A stretch of DNA of 64,000 bases from Pokkaliibacter sp. MBI-7 (GCF_029846635.1 NZ_JARVTG010000003.1:43691-107690), one strand, 5' to 3'. Numbered from the stretch's first letter, positions 23,736 through 32,348 are shown. Made by a program: numbers and translations. Notes: generated from the sequence alone by a model not told the origin.

Positions 23736-25016
23736 ATGAGGATCAACCCCGGCTTAATGCCGTATCTTATGCAGCGCTACTGCCATGACGAGCAGGTGTT
23801 ACGGCACCTGCTCGATGGCGATCTCCTTGTACGCGAGGGGGATGAGCCCTATCGTCACCCCCTGCGTCTTGCCATCCAAGCAGCCCTGGATGCGCGTGAG
23901 CAGAAGCAAGAACAGAAAAAAGCCAACACCACCCGGCCCGGCAAAGTCCTGCATGGCCGTCAGCCCTACCTGTACCCCGGACTGTATATCGGTACAGGCA
24001 ACCGCTGTGGCCATCGGCCCCAGCGCCCGGTCAATGAACGGATCGCTAACCCCCTGGTGGATTTTGATGATCTGCCCCAGGCCATCCAGCGTATCCGAAA
24101 TGTCTTTTTGAACAGCGGCACCCATGGCCACGAGTACAAAGGTACCGTGTCGCCGGTCTACGATAACCCGCGTCTCTACCCGCTGTTCACCAATTCCGGC
24201 AAGGCCAACCTGGACGGAACACCCCGCTGTGACCGTTCAGAGCTGCGCTTGATTGAGGTGCGGACCCTTGCCGCCATGGTAGAGATGGCTAATTTTGCCA
24301 GTACCGGCGATGACATCCACATTGGCACCCCGCGTGATGATGGATCCTTCAGTCACCGATCAATGCTGGAGATTGCTCTGTCAGCCAGTACGCCGGATGG
24401 TGACTGTCTTGTTGAGCCGGAAAACCCCCACCTGCCGCCCAACCTCTGGACCTTCAGGCCCACACAGCGCTATCGCCGCGCCACCAAAGCCCTGAAGAAC
24501 AAAGGCCACCTGACGGTTGTGCAACGTTATGAAGAACGCGATGGCCACAAGTACGCCCTCACGGCAGTGAAATCCATCAGCGCTACGTCCTTGATTTCCC
24601 TCGGCGTTGTCAGCGAACGGCAGCTGCGCGAGTTTCGTGACAACCGCCGCCGTGAGCTGGCCAAACGGCGCAATGTCTGGCGCGCCACGCGCCCTGACTT
24701 TGTAGCCAAACGCCAGGCCGAGCGTGAAGCCCGCGCCACGGTCCGCAGTCAGCTGCGCCCCAGCAACCTGGCAGGTCGCTGCCGACCCGGCTATACCCCG
24801 CTTGAAAAAACACCGGAGCAACAGCTGGCTGCCAGCCTCTGGCAGCGTTACCGGGGCTACCAGCACCTGCTGATGGCCAGTCTCTGCCGAGAGCAGGAGC
24901 AGCACGGCCATCCCCCTTACTGGGTGAGAGAACGGGTCAGGCAGCAGCTGCAACCGTTCGAGACCTGGAAAGAGCAGCAACTTGAACAACACGAACACCC
25001 CGAGGCGGCCCATTGA
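23736..25016 (+). CDS. IncFII RepA-like replication initiator
   Basis: About 426 residues. I choose ATG 23736 because GGGGGA lies six bases upstream; an earlier GTG exists at 23682. The core (RSELRLIEVRTLAAMVEMAN, LWTFRPTQRYRRATKALKNKGHLTVVQRYE, then a basic SERQLREFRDNRRRELAKRRN) follows the order of IncFII-type RepA: winged-helix part, then a long arginine-rich helix. Three 21-bp iteron-like repeats follow 170 bases downstream. Assignment to RepA is by pattern and context; it is diverged. Confidence 0.7.
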   Translation: MRINPGLMPYLMQRYCHDEQVLRHLLDGDLLVREGDEPYRHPLRLAIQAALDAREQKQEQKKANTTRPGKVLHGRQPYLYPGLYIGTGNRCGHRPQRPVNERIANPLVDFDDLPQAIQRIRNVFLNSGTHGHEYKGTVSPVYDNPRLYPLFTNSGKANLDGTPRCDRSELRLIEVRTLAAMVEMANFASTGDDIHIGTPRDDGSFSHRSMLEIALSASTPDGDCLVEPENPHLPPNLWTFRPTQRYRRATKALKNKGHLTVVQRYEERDGHKYALTAVKSISATSLISLGVVSERQLREFRDNRRRELAKRRNVWRATRPDFVAKRQAEREARATVRSQLRPSNLAGRCRPGYTPLEKTPEQQLAASLWQRYRGYQHLLMASLCREQEQHGHPPYWVRERVRQQLQPFETWKEQQLEQHEHPEAAH

Positions 25017-25186
25017 ACGCCTCGCGGCCTCCCCTTGCCTGAATTTCTCCCCTCATTGCACCACTGGCCTTTGCGGCTCCCAGATTGATCACTATTTAAC
25101 CTAAAACACCGATCCCACCCACGTCGACCGCCCCGGCGCGTCCTGAACGACCGCGCTCACGGCGTTATTAACCAGAGAGTTAAAAA

Positions 25187-25249
25187 TTAAGTGTCAGTAG
25201 TTTTGATTTAACTGTCAGTAATATCCTTTTAAGTGTCCTTTGCCTCTTT
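25187..25249. repeat. Three 21-bp iteron-like repeats (candidate oriV)
   Basis: TTAAGTGTCAGTA, TTAACTGTCAGTA and TTAAGTGTCC begin at 25187, 25208 and 25229, exactly 21 bp apart, in an AT-rich patch downstream of the RepA-like gene. Two-helical-turn spacing is typical of Rep-binding iterons. The rest of 25017-25663 shows no gene; a GC-rich stretch follows. Confidence 0.6.
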
Positions 25250-25663
25250 ATCTGCTTAAGAAATCTGCTTGTTCTTCTGGCAGCTACGCTGCTGAAAATG
25301 CAGCGGCCTCTCGATGCCCTGCGGGCATGCGGCCTTACGCGGGCCAGCCCGCACCCGGACGGGGCTGCGCCCCATCTCCCGCAGGGTCGGTGCTCCACTG
25401 AATGCACCGCACTATGCCAACGCCATCGGTTAAACAGGGCGCGGGAGGGCGCAGAATCAGCCTATTGTTCCGTGCCCGCGACAATGGCCACGGGGAACTC
25501 AGAGGGGCAAACCGCCGTGGTGACGGGACAGATGGGCGGGTACCGGCGCGGCCAGACCTGGCATCCCTCTGCCAGGCCGTGTAGCGCCTATTCTGGGGCT
25601 ACGCCCCAGCCCCCCGGTGTCCAGGAGGAGTACGATGGCGGGTCAATTGACGAGTGGCAGAAA

Positions 25664-25688
25664 TGGCATATACAATTTGGCATATACA
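25664..25688. promoter_or_regulatory. Direct-repeat operator before vapBC
   Basis: TGGCATATACA occurs twice, at 25664-25674 and 25678-25688, period 14, ending 15 bases before the vapB start. Likely the promoter/operator region bound by the VapBC complex. Confidence 0.6.
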
Positions 25689-25703
25689 CAGGAGCGACCT
25701 ACC

Positions 25704-25976
25704 ATGCCAACCCTACCGACTCCCTCCAGATCCAAGGAAGCCAAGCTGTTTCGCAATAACCGTAGCCAGGCGGTGCGCATTCCTGCAGAGTTTGAATTAC
25801 CAGGAGAGCGTGTACTGATCCATCGTGAAGGCAGCAAGCTCATCATTGAACCCGTGGCACGACCAACGAACATCATCGAGCTACTGGCGGAATGGAGAAA
25901 AGAAGCCCCCCTGGGGCCGGAAGATCAATTACCCGACATTGAAGATATGCCTGCCTCGTCGGAGGAGATATTTTGA
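25704..25976 (+). CDS. vapB: VapB-type antitoxin (AbrB/SpoVT fold)
   Basis: 90 residues from ATG 25704 (GGAGCG upstream). The FRNNRSQAVRIPAEF motif and HREGSKLIIEP are the swapped-hairpin AbrB fold of VapB antitoxins; the C-terminal acidic tail binds the toxin. Overlaps vapC by 4 bases. Confidence 0.9.
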   Translation: MPTLPTPSRSKEAKLFRNNRSQAVRIPAEFELPGERVLIHREGSKLIIEPVARPTNIIELLAEWRKEAPLGPEDQLPDIEDMPASSEEIF

Positions 25977-26386
25977 GCGGTTACCTGCTGGATACGAACA
26001 TCATCAGCGATGTGATCCGTCATCCGAATGGCTCCGCAGCCCAACGCATTGAGCACATCGGACCGAAAGAGATATTCACCAGCATCATCGTTGCCGCTGA
26101 ATTACGTTATGGCTGTGCAAAGAAAGGGTCTGCCCAGCTGCAGGCTAGGGTGGATAGCCTCCTTGCTACCATCCCGGTGCTGCCACTGGATGCTCCGACG
26201 GATGCTAAATATGGGAGTATCCGCGCCGAGCTGGAGGCCGCTGGCCAACCTATCGGCATGAATGATCTGCTGATTGCAGCCCATGCCCACGCACTTGGCC
26301 TCACGCTTGTGACCGACAATACACGCGAATTCAGCCGCATCCGGGGCCTCTCTGTCGAGAACTGGCTGCAAAGACAGGGACAGTAA
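25973..26386 (+). CDS. vapC: VapC PIN-domain ribonuclease toxin
   Basis: 137 residues. Starts with TTG at 25973, overlapping the vapB stop. PIN acidic residues: D in LLDTNIISD, E in AAELRYG, D in GMNDLLIAA and D in LVTDNTREF. The set is complete, so an active tRNA/rRNA endonuclease is expected. Confidence 0.92.
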   Translation: MSGYLLDTNIISDVIRHPNGSAAQRIEHIGPKEIFTSIIVAAELRYGCAKKGSAQLQARVDSLLATIPVLPLDAPTDAKYGSIRAELEAAGQPIGMNDLLIAAHAHALGLTLVTDNTREFSRIRGLSVENWLQRQGQ

Positions 26387-26409
26387 AGCCCTCTAAGCAG
26401 CAGAGGGCT
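26387..26409 (+). terminator. Hairpin after vapC, terminator-like
   Basis: AGCCCTCT - aagcagc - AGAGGGCT perfect 8-bp stem directly after the vapC stop. No T run follows, so confidence is limited. Confidence 0.4.
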
Positions 26410-26484
26410 ACACCTGCGTATCGGCTCGCACCGTCAGCCTGGGCTATGATCAGAGGCAACTCCCCGCCACAGAAGGACATACCG

Positions 26485-26865
26485 ATGGCCAGCCCCGAAA
26501 AGCGACGTCAACGCGCCAAGCAAAAAGCAAAAGAAGGCCGCATCATCAGGCAGTTTGACAAACGTCTTGCCGCCCTTGATCGGGAGATTGCCGTACTCGA
26601 TGCCCGTGACGCTCAGATCAAAAACGAGATCTCGTCCGCCATGATGGCGCAGCTGGTGAATGCGCCTTACACCTATGACGACTGGGCGGAAGATTACCTG
26701 GCAGGCATTGATGAAGCGCATCCGCTCTATACCCATCTCAACTGGGGGGATGAGATGCCGGATCCGGCAGACATCATTGCCCTGGCCAGGCAGCTGAATC
26801 TGCCCGATTTTTACGAGCAGGCCGAACTGCTGTACCAGCAGGATCAGGCACGCCGACAACCCTAA
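26485..26865 (+). CDS. Hypothetical coiled-coil protein
   Basis: 126 residues from ATG 26485 (GAAGGA upstream). Lysine/arginine-rich N-terminal helix (EKRRQRAKQKAKEGRIIRQFDKRL) continuing as a coiled coil, then an acidic end (YDDWAEDYLAG; GDEMPDPADI). No family recognised. Stands between vapBC and another unknown gene. Confidence 0.65.
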   Translation: MASPEKRRQRAKQKAKEGRIIRQFDKRLAALDREIAVLDARDAQIKNEISSAMMAQLVNAPYTYDDWAEDYLAGIDEAHPLYTHLNWGDEMPDPADIIALARQLNLPDFYEQAELLYQQDQARRQP

Positions 26866-26908
26866 GCCACTTTTACAGCATCAGACGCATCAGTAAGGAC
26901 CGTTATTC

Positions 26909-27598
26909 ATGAGTTTACTCGTTCTGCCGACAGGGATGTCGGTTCGCCCTACCGACCCTGAGCTGGACCGTGAGGGACAGTCTCACGGTTATCTGTTCCG
27001 GGATACCGTGCTCGGTGATGTGGGTATGCTGCTGGTCCGTATCTGGATGGATGTCAAAAATCCGGCGGCCACTACCGGCTTTTTTCATGTCGAAGCCCTG
27101 GGGGAACCGGACGATCCCATGACGGCCAGGCGAAAGGCCTGCTTTGACAGCGTGGCGGATGAGATCACCGCCGTGCTGAACGCCCTGCCCGCCCTCAACA
27201 CCATTGAGGATGTCTCCGCGATCCTCCCCCTCGACACCAGTACCACGGTCCGGCCCCTGCACTATCGCCGGCAGCAGAGCAAAGACCTGCTGTGCGCGAA
27301 ATGCCACCAGGATGCGGTCATGCTCTATTACTCCGATGCCCGGAGCCCGGCTGAATTTTACGATGTGGCACGTCATAGCTACGCCGCGGTGGCACTGGCC
27401 AGCGAGATGGGAGCAGGACTGGTCGCCTGGGTGGTCGGAGAGGAAACCACGTCACTCAGTGATGACGAGCGGTACTTCCCAGTGATGCAGTTCTACCCCG
27501 AATACGCGCCGGTGCGCATGTACTCCAAACAGGAAATCGCTCAGCTGACCAGCGCTGCTGTGCGCAGGCACTGTCCGCCGACCATCGTGTCTCATTAA
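26909..27598 (+). CDS. Hypothetical protein with CxxC motif
   Basis: 229 residues, start after TAAGGACC. A CAKC pair (~residue 131-134) might bind metal. The second half (AALASEMGAGLVAWVVGEE; YFPVMQFYPEYAPVRMYSKQE) looks globular. No family recognised. Ends just before a 48-bp direct repeat copy. Confidence 0.68.
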   Translation: MSLLVLPTGMSVRPTDPELDREGQSHGYLFRDTVLGDVGMLLVRIWMDVKNPAATTGFFHVEALGEPDDPMTARRKACFDSVADEITAVLNALPALNTIEDVSAILPLDTSTTVRPLHYRRQQSKDLLCAKCHQDAVMLYYSDARSPAEFYDVARHSYAAVALASEMGAGLVAWVVGEETTSLSDDERYFPVMQFYPEYAPVRMYSKQEIAQLTSAAVRRHCPPTIVSH

Positions 27599-27600
27599 GC

Positions 27601-27648
27601 CGCCCCAACCCTCTGACTCGCCGTCAGGCTTGATGCATGACGGCGCTG
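27601..27648. repeat. 48-bp direct repeat, copy 1 (other copy 29552-29599)
   Basis: 45 of 48 positions match the copy at 29552-29599. Each carries a GCCGTCA/TGACGGC-type hairpin that may act as a terminator. The two copies bracket the kfrA segment, so the 1.95 kb between them could have been gained, or could be lost, by homologous recombination. Confidence 0.75.
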
Positions 27649-27878
27649 TCTCCAGCCCCAACTCTTCCACTACCAGTCAGGTTTTCCCGGCCACATCCGA
27701 ATAGCCAGGAGAAGTATCTGCTACCTATATTTAATATATATACGTATAAAATATAGCCACTTTGGCGGTCTGCAGTGCTCCAGGAGAAGATAGACCTGCA
27801 TTTAGGCCGCATCATGGACTAGCGGGGGCATTTGAACAGAAACTTACGGTTTCACCCTCGCGGATCCACCTCAAACCG

Positions 27879-28091
27879 TTAGGGCCTTTGTAGTAGTCGA
27901 ATCCAGATCAGCTTGCGATCTTGGCTCATTTCCGCCACGGCCCTGACGACTAAAGCAGTCTTGTCACCCGTCACGATCTGGCCATTCAGCCGCCATGTAG
28001 CACGTCGATCAGTGGGCACGTCCAGGCTGAGGCACACCTCAACCAGACGCGGTAAGGACATGACCAGGCATAGCAAGCGTTCCCGACTCAT
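27879..28091 (-). CDS. Possible small protein divergent from kfrA
   Basis: 70 residues (MSRERLLCLVMSLPRLVEVCLSL..., RRATWRLNGQIVTGDKTALVV). It reads like a compact beta-rich protein, and lies divergent to kfrA. No family recognised and no clear ribosome site, so it is kept at low confidence. The rest of 27649-28479 shows no gene apart from the kfrA operator. Confidence 0.3.
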   Translation of the reverse strand: MSRERLLCLVMSLPRLVEVCLSLDVPTDRRATWRLNGQIVTGDKTALVVRAVAEMSQDRKLIWIRLLQRP

Positions 28092-28221
28092 GCCAACTGC
28101 TTAACGTCCCAATCCGCCATTTCGTGAGCTCTCCCCTTGACGCGAGTAGTCTGCGCCCGACCGGACGCAAGGTGCCGCCGTCCGGCGCAGCGATACGTTA
28201 CGAAAGCTGCTTTATTATCAT

Positions 28222-28280
28222 ATTTTGTATTATGTATCATATCTGTAATTATGCTAAATACATGATATGATATACAAAAT
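28222..28280. promoter_or_regulatory. AT-rich dyad, probable kfrA operator
   Basis: ATTTTGTAT and TCATATC on the left (28223-28243) are mirrored by GATATGATATACAAAAT (28264-28280) on the right. The strongly AT-rich dyad sits 200 bases upstream of kfrA in an otherwise GC-rich segment. KfrA proteins repress their own promoter, so autoregulation is likely. Confidence 0.6.
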
Positions 28281-28479
28281 TCCGCGACATGATCCATGTG
28301 TGACGAATGGGTGGTTATCCCCGATCCGAGGGGCTTACGGGGCTGTTCGTCAGTGTGAGGGCGAGCGAGGCTCGTTTGAGGAGTGCCGGGCGAGTTCTTC
28401 CCCTCCGCCGATGTCGCCCGGTAGGCAGTCGCCGAGGGCCGGGTTTTCGCAGCAGATTGACCATGACTAGGAGCACGAC

Positions 28480-29394
28480 ATGGCACGAGCAGGAATCACC
28501 TTTGAGCAGGTCGTGGCTGTCGCTGATGCGCTGGCAGGCGAGGGGCAGCAGCCGACTATCCGGGCGGTGCGTGAGCGGCTGGGAGATACCGGGAGCCCGA
28601 ACACGATCCACAAGCATCTTTCGACTTGGCGCGAGGCCCGCCCGGTGGCCGCTGCCGCTGCGCAGGAACTGCCGCAGGCGCTAACCGCCGCAATTGCGGC
28701 CGAGATCGAGCGGGCCGCCGTACAGGCACGCGGGGAGATCGAGGGCCGTCTGGTACAGGCACAGGCCGAGGCCGCCGAGCTGGCAGTGGCAGGCGAAGCA
28801 CTGGAGTCCGAACGCGACACGCTGGCCGAGCAGGTGGCCGTCCTCACCACTGAGCGCGACACGCTGGCAGGCAAAGCCGCCCAGCAGGCCACAGATCTTG
28901 CCGACACGCAGCAGCGCATCGAGCGCGAACAACAAGCGGCAGAGGTCGCCCGCGTGGAGGTGGCAACCGCCCGCCTCAAGATCGAGGCGCAGGCTGAGCG
29001 AGTGAGCGAGCAGACCGCAGAGATCGAGCGCCTACGCATCGCACTGGCCGAGGCGCAGTGTGGTCGCACCGCCGCCGAGCAGCAGGCCGCTGTGCTAGCC
29101 GCCAAGCTGGAAGCCACCGCCGACCGGGCCAGCCGTGCCGAGGCTCGCACCGAGCAGGTCGAGCAGCAGGCCGCCAAAACGGTGCGGGCCCACGATACCG
29201 CCCGTGCCGCAGCCGCACAGGAAGCCCGGCAGGCTCAAGCAGAACGCGACGACGCCCGCAAGACCGCCGCCGATGCTCGCGAGCAAGCCGCCCGACTGGC
29301 CGGTCAGCTTGAGGCGCAACAACAGCAGCAGCAGGACAAAGCCGTTGCCGCCGAGAAGGCCGAAGGCAAGACGCCGAAAACGAAGGGGGAGTGA
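28480..29394 (+). CDS. kfrA: KfrA-like DNA-binding coiled-coil protein
   Basis: 304 residues. N-terminal KfrA_N DNA-binding domain (GITFEQVVAVADALAGEGQQPTIRAVRERLG, TGSPNTIHKHL), then a very long alanine/glutamate/glutamine-rich coiled coil to the end (QQQQQQ near residue 285). KfrA of RP4/R751 is a nucleoid-like plasmid protein that autorepresses and aids partition. Much higher GC than the backbone, suggesting separate acquisition. Confidence 0.9.
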   Translation: MARAGITFEQVVAVADALAGEGQQPTIRAVRERLGDTGSPNTIHKHLSTWREARPVAAAAAQELPQALTAAIAAEIERAAVQARGEIEGRLVQAQAEAAELAVAGEALESERDTLAEQVAVLTTERDTLAGKAAQQATDLADTQQRIEREQQAAEVARVEVATARLKIEAQAERVSEQTAEIERLRIALAEAQCGRTAAEQQAAVLAAKLEATADRASRAEARTEQVEQQAAKTVRAHDTARAAAAQEARQAQAERDDARKTAADAREQAARLAGQLEAQQQQQQDKAVAAEKAEGKTPKTKGE

Positions 29395-29551
29395 TGCACA
29401 GGTTGGTCAGGAAGCGACCGCGTGACGACTTTCCACGCAATTTAGTCGGGTTAGAATCCGACCGCGTGAATCGTATGGATTTACATATCATATGTTTTTA
29501 CATACCGTCCTGCAGGTCATAGCTAGCGCGATCCGCCACTCTTACAGCGCC

Positions 29552-29599
29552 CGCCCCAACCCTCTGCCCCGCCGTCAGGCTTGATGCAGGACGGCGCTG
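29552..29599. repeat. 48-bp direct repeat, copy 2 (other copy 27601-27648)
   Basis: Second copy of the repeat that brackets the kfrA segment; see the first copy. The hairpin reads GCCGTC/GACGGC here. Confidence 0.75.
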
Positions 29600-29651
29600 C
29601 TGCTTTGCTCCGATACTCCCATGCGATATGTATTCAGGCACGGAAACGAAC

Positions 29652-29933
29652 ATGGCTCACGACACCATCACGATGCCGTCTCAAGGCACAGAGAAATGGA
29701 ACATCATTCTCGATCAGCCCGGTACCCCACTTTGCAAGGCGGTTGTCGATGATCTGATTGAAAGATCCTGCTGTTCAGACAACCCTGCGATCCTGCCTTT
29801 TTTGGGGTATCGGGGCTCAGATGAGGCACGGCGTCAGGTATTGATTGATACCTACGGCAAGGACATGGCATCGTGGCACGACGAACAGTGGCCCTGCATG
29901 GTGCCCGAAGCGAAAGGAAGGGTGTTGGTTTAA
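29652..29933 (+). CDS. Hypothetical protein, 93 residues
   Basis: Starts at ATG 29652. Contains WNIILDQPGTPLCKAVVDDLIERSCCSDNPAIL, then RRQVLIDTYGKDMASWHDEQWPC. It looks like a real small protein, but no family was recognised and the ribosome site is weak. A protein-like stretch in another frame follows directly, so the gene may be frameshifted. Confidence 0.5.
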   Translation: MAHDTITMPSQGTEKWNIILDQPGTPLCKAVVDDLIERSCCSDNPAILPFLGYRGSDEARRQVLIDTYGKDMASWHDEQWPCMVPEAKGRVLV

Positions 29934-29934
29934 T

Positions 29935-30021
29935 CTGCAGATCATCTATCACATCAACTACATCCAGGCCGGCTTCTATCGCGAGGCCGATTATCTGCGC
30001 TGGCGTGAACAGCAGGATTAA
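29935..30021 (+). pseudogene. Protein-like remnant or frameshifted extension
   Basis: An open stretch without a start codon encodes IIYHINYIQAGFYREADYL and RWREQQD before a stop. It reads like the C-terminal end of a real protein and begins directly after the stop of the 93-residue gene in a different frame. Either a frameshift in that gene or a leftover of a deleted gene. Confidence 0.35.
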
Positions 30022-30027
30022 GCGCCC

Positions 30028-30051
30028 TGGCCCAGCTGTCTTGCTGGGCCA
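30028..30051 (+). terminator. Perfect 9-bp hairpin, terminator-like
   Basis: TGGCCCAGC/GCTGGGCCA stem with a 6-base loop followed by a pyrimidine-rich tract. Confidence 0.5.
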
Positions 30052-30076
30052 TTCCTCTCTATCTCTCCCGCTCCCG

Positions 30077-30128
30077 CTGCCAGTCAGGTTTCCCCCGCTA
30101 CACGCTGATGAGCCAGAACTACACTGCC
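30077..30128. repeat. 52-bp direct repeat, copy 1 (other copy 31196-31247)
   Basis: 51 of 52 bases match the copy at 31196-31247. The pair brackets the dinD-like gene, 1119 bases apart, giving a cassette-like arrangement. Confidence 0.8.
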
Positions 30129-30254
30129 CGGCAGTGTTTCATCCAATCATTTAACGAGGGTGCCAAGTCATAGCCGGCGCATTGTTAAAGTGCTACTTTT
30201 ACTTACGGATACATTCTGTGACTGTGTTAGAATCACGCGTTTTTTTGGAACAGG

Positions 30255-31121
30255 ATGGATGCCATGGACTATAGTGAATATGAAGGCGAACGCTGTAAGG
30301 ATGTCGATCTCTTTCACTTTGAGGAAGACTTCATGAACTTCAACGATCTGGCCAGAGCGAATGGGTTTACTTACTGGTATGCCCGCGACTTCATGTTTAT
30401 GCTCGGCTACAGCTCGTACGAGACCTTTCGCAAAGTCCTCAATAAGGCCATGACCACCTGCCTGACACTGGACATTGACACGTCCGATAATTTTCAGCAG
30501 ACCCACCGAACGCTGGATGGTAAAGAGGTCAAAGACTTCAAACTCTCGCGCTTTGCGTGTTATCTGGTCGCCATGAACGGTGATAACAAGAAAGAAAAAG
30601 TGGCTCAGGCGCAGGCCTTCTTTGCTGTCACGGCCGAAGCGATTCAGCGCTATGTAGACAATCCTGCAGAGGTTGAGCGTGTCCTGATCCGTGACGAGAT
30701 TACCGCCCATGAGAAAACCCTGGCATCCACAGCCAAGGCTGCGGGCATTGAGACAGACAAGGACTATGCCTTTTTTCAGAATGCGGGGTATAGAGGCATG
30801 TACAACATGAGCCTTACTCAGCTCAAGGAATACAAAGGACTGGCCCAGAAAAACCGCTCTTTGCTCGATTTTATGGGTAAAGAAGAGCTGGCTGCCAATC
30901 TCTTTCGTATCACCCAGACCGACCTGAAGATGAAGAATGAAGCTATTCAAGGTCAACGTCTGGCAGAAAATACGGCCAGGGAAGTGGGCTCTAAAATCCG
31001 CAAAACCATGTTAGAAATCAGTGGTATTGCCCCTGAAGATATGGCTCTGGCAGATGACATCAAGAAAGTGAAGACATCATTAAAACAGACTCATCGCGGT
31101 CTTAAAAAACTGGATAGTTAA
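30255..31121 (+). CDS. dinD: DinD-like BRO-family protein
   Basis: 288 residues. The BRO-N-like region (YWYARDFMFMLGYSSYETFRKVLNKA, DFKLSRFACYLVAMNGD, AQAQAFFAV) and the C-terminal part (FMGKEELAANLFRITQTD) match DNA damage-inducible protein D, which limits RecA activity in E. coli. ATTCT ... AGAAT upstream (near 30211) is a weak dyad that could be an SOS box variant. Flanked by 52-bp direct repeats. Confidence 0.85.
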   Translation: MDAMDYSEYEGERCKDVDLFHFEEDFMNFNDLARANGFTYWYARDFMFMLGYSSYETFRKVLNKAMTTCLTLDIDTSDNFQQTHRTLDGKEVKDFKLSRFACYLVAMNGDNKKEKVAQAQAFFAVTAEAIQRYVDNPAEVERVLIRDEITAHEKTLASTAKAAGIETDKDYAFFQNAGYRGMYNMSLTQLKEYKGLAQKNRSLLDFMGKEELAANLFRITQTDLKMKNEAIQGQRLAENTAREVGSKIRKTMLEISGIAPEDMALADDIKKVKTSLKQTHRGLKKLDS

Positions 31122-31195
31122 CCCTTCCCCTCTTGCGACTCCCCGTACAAGGCCCAGTGACGCTGCTGGGCTTACTCATCCTCAAAACCCTTCTT

Positions 31196-31247
31196 CTGCC
31201 AGTCAGGTTTCCCCCGCTACACGCTGATGAGCCACAACTACACTGCC
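31196..31247. repeat. 52-bp direct repeat, copy 2 (other copy 30077-30128)
   Basis: Second copy of the repeat that brackets the dinD-like gene; one base differs from copy 1. Confidence 0.8.
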
Positions 31248-31283
31248 TGCTTCGTTAACCATGAAACAGCGCAGGATAACCGT

Positions 31284-31739
31284 ATGAAAGACAACGGGAT
31301 GACCCCTCTCATCAAACAGGCAATGCAGGATCACCATGTCGTGGTGCTGGTCGGCGCGACGGGGGCCGGTAAAAGTGTCGCTGCCTATCAGGCACTGGAT
31401 TTACCCATTGAATGGGATGCACTGGGGCGCCTGCAGGAATCGCCCACCCCTTTGATAACAGAGAATAACGTGATCCTGACCGATGTAATGGGTGAACCCA
31501 ATGCACTCAGCATCGATTACCTCCAGCGTCATGGAGCGACCCCGGATACATTCAAGATCATGATCTGCGCACAGGTACAGGAAGAAGCACAGCCATTGCT
31601 GGAATTTTTGCGGTCACTGGGCTATGACCGCTGGATAATGATTCATATAGCGTCGTGGAAAACACGGGCTGCGATGTCACACGATCAGGCTAAACGCATG
31701 CTGGATAACTGCACCACCCCCCTATTCCCACAGACGTAA
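31284..31739 (+). CDS. Small P-loop NTPase-like protein
   Basis: 151 residues from ATG 31284 (AGGATAA upstream); an earlier start at 31227 would lie within the direct repeat. Walker A GATGAGKS (~residues 24-31) and a hydrophobic strand ending in D (NVILTDVMGE). The region after (TFKIMICAQVQEEAQPLL) suggests a defective or reduced ATPase fold. Similar in length to NACHT-less 'zeta-like' P-loops, but no family assigned. Confidence 0.65.
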   Translation: MKDNGMTPLIKQAMQDHHVVVLVGATGAGKSVAAYQALDLPIEWDALGRLQESPTPLITENNVILTDVMGEPNALSIDYLQRHGATPDTFKIMICAQVQEEAQPLLEFLRSLGYDRWIMIHIASWKTRAAMSHDQAKRMLDNCTTPLFPQT

Positions 31740-31770
31740 CATTGCATCACAGCACATCAGGAGTCGCACC

Positions 31771-32121
31771 ATGGCCATACCCATGTCGATCAGTGAACGG
31801 TTAAACAGTGCGGACAACGTAGCGCTGACGGCGCCACACCTCCATCCCGGTGTTAAAAAAGTGCTGCTGGGGACCTATACCGTACCGCCTCTGGCAGAAC
31901 ATGAGACGTACTGCTGTGACAGGGGCTGCGGGGAGTGCGAAAAAACATTACTGGAAGAGCATCGGGCCACCATCACTTCCCGGGCTGGCATCGTGCAGGA
32001 GCGCCATTTCAGCTACATGGAAGTGTCGGCCTGCTGCTATGCCAGACTGGGGATCTGGAACGAGGCCACTGCCACCGGAGAGGAATGTGACTACCACTTC
32101 ACTGCGGCCACGGAGCAGTGA
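31771..32121 (+). CDS. Hypothetical cysteine-rich protein
   Basis: 116 residues, start after CAGGAGTCG. CC..GCGECE and SACCYARLG are cysteine pairs likely to bind zinc. No family recognised. Closely followed by another small gene, so probably one transcript. Confidence 0.65.
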   Translation: MAIPMSISERLNSADNVALTAPHLHPGVKKVLLGTYTVPPLAEHETYCCDRGCGECEKTLLEEHRATITSRAGIVQERHFSYMEVSACCYARLGIWNEATATGEECDYHFTAATEQ

Positions 32122-32162
32122 GGTCACCCCCATGCCACCATCAACGTTAAGGAAAACCGTCT

Positions 32163-32348
32163 ATGAAGATGAAGGTGGCCGAGGTCTGGGTCAGAGCAGG
32201 ATTGCTCGGGGACTATCGTTATCAGGTCAGTACCAATGATGCCGGCCAGGTGTCGGTGTTCGTGATGTCGGATGTCCCCTGGACAACGCTGCTCAACCCC
32301 CATGCTGAACAAGGCCAGCACGTCCCTATGCCTGTGCCGGGCACGTAA
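32163..32348 (+). CDS. Small hypothetical protein, 61 residues
   Basis: MKMKVAEVWVRAGLLGDYRYQVSTNDAGQVSVFVM is a compact beta-rich sequence; TAAGGAAAAC precedes the start. No family recognised. Confidence 0.5.
   Translation: MKMKVAEVWVRAGLLGDYRYQVSTNDAGQVSVFVMSDVPWTTLLNPHAEQGQHVPMPVPGT

Noticed and set aside
28467..29177. Minus-strand frame of 236 codons opposite kfrA
   Set aside because: Serine/cysteine/alanine-rich shadow of the kfrA coiled coil.
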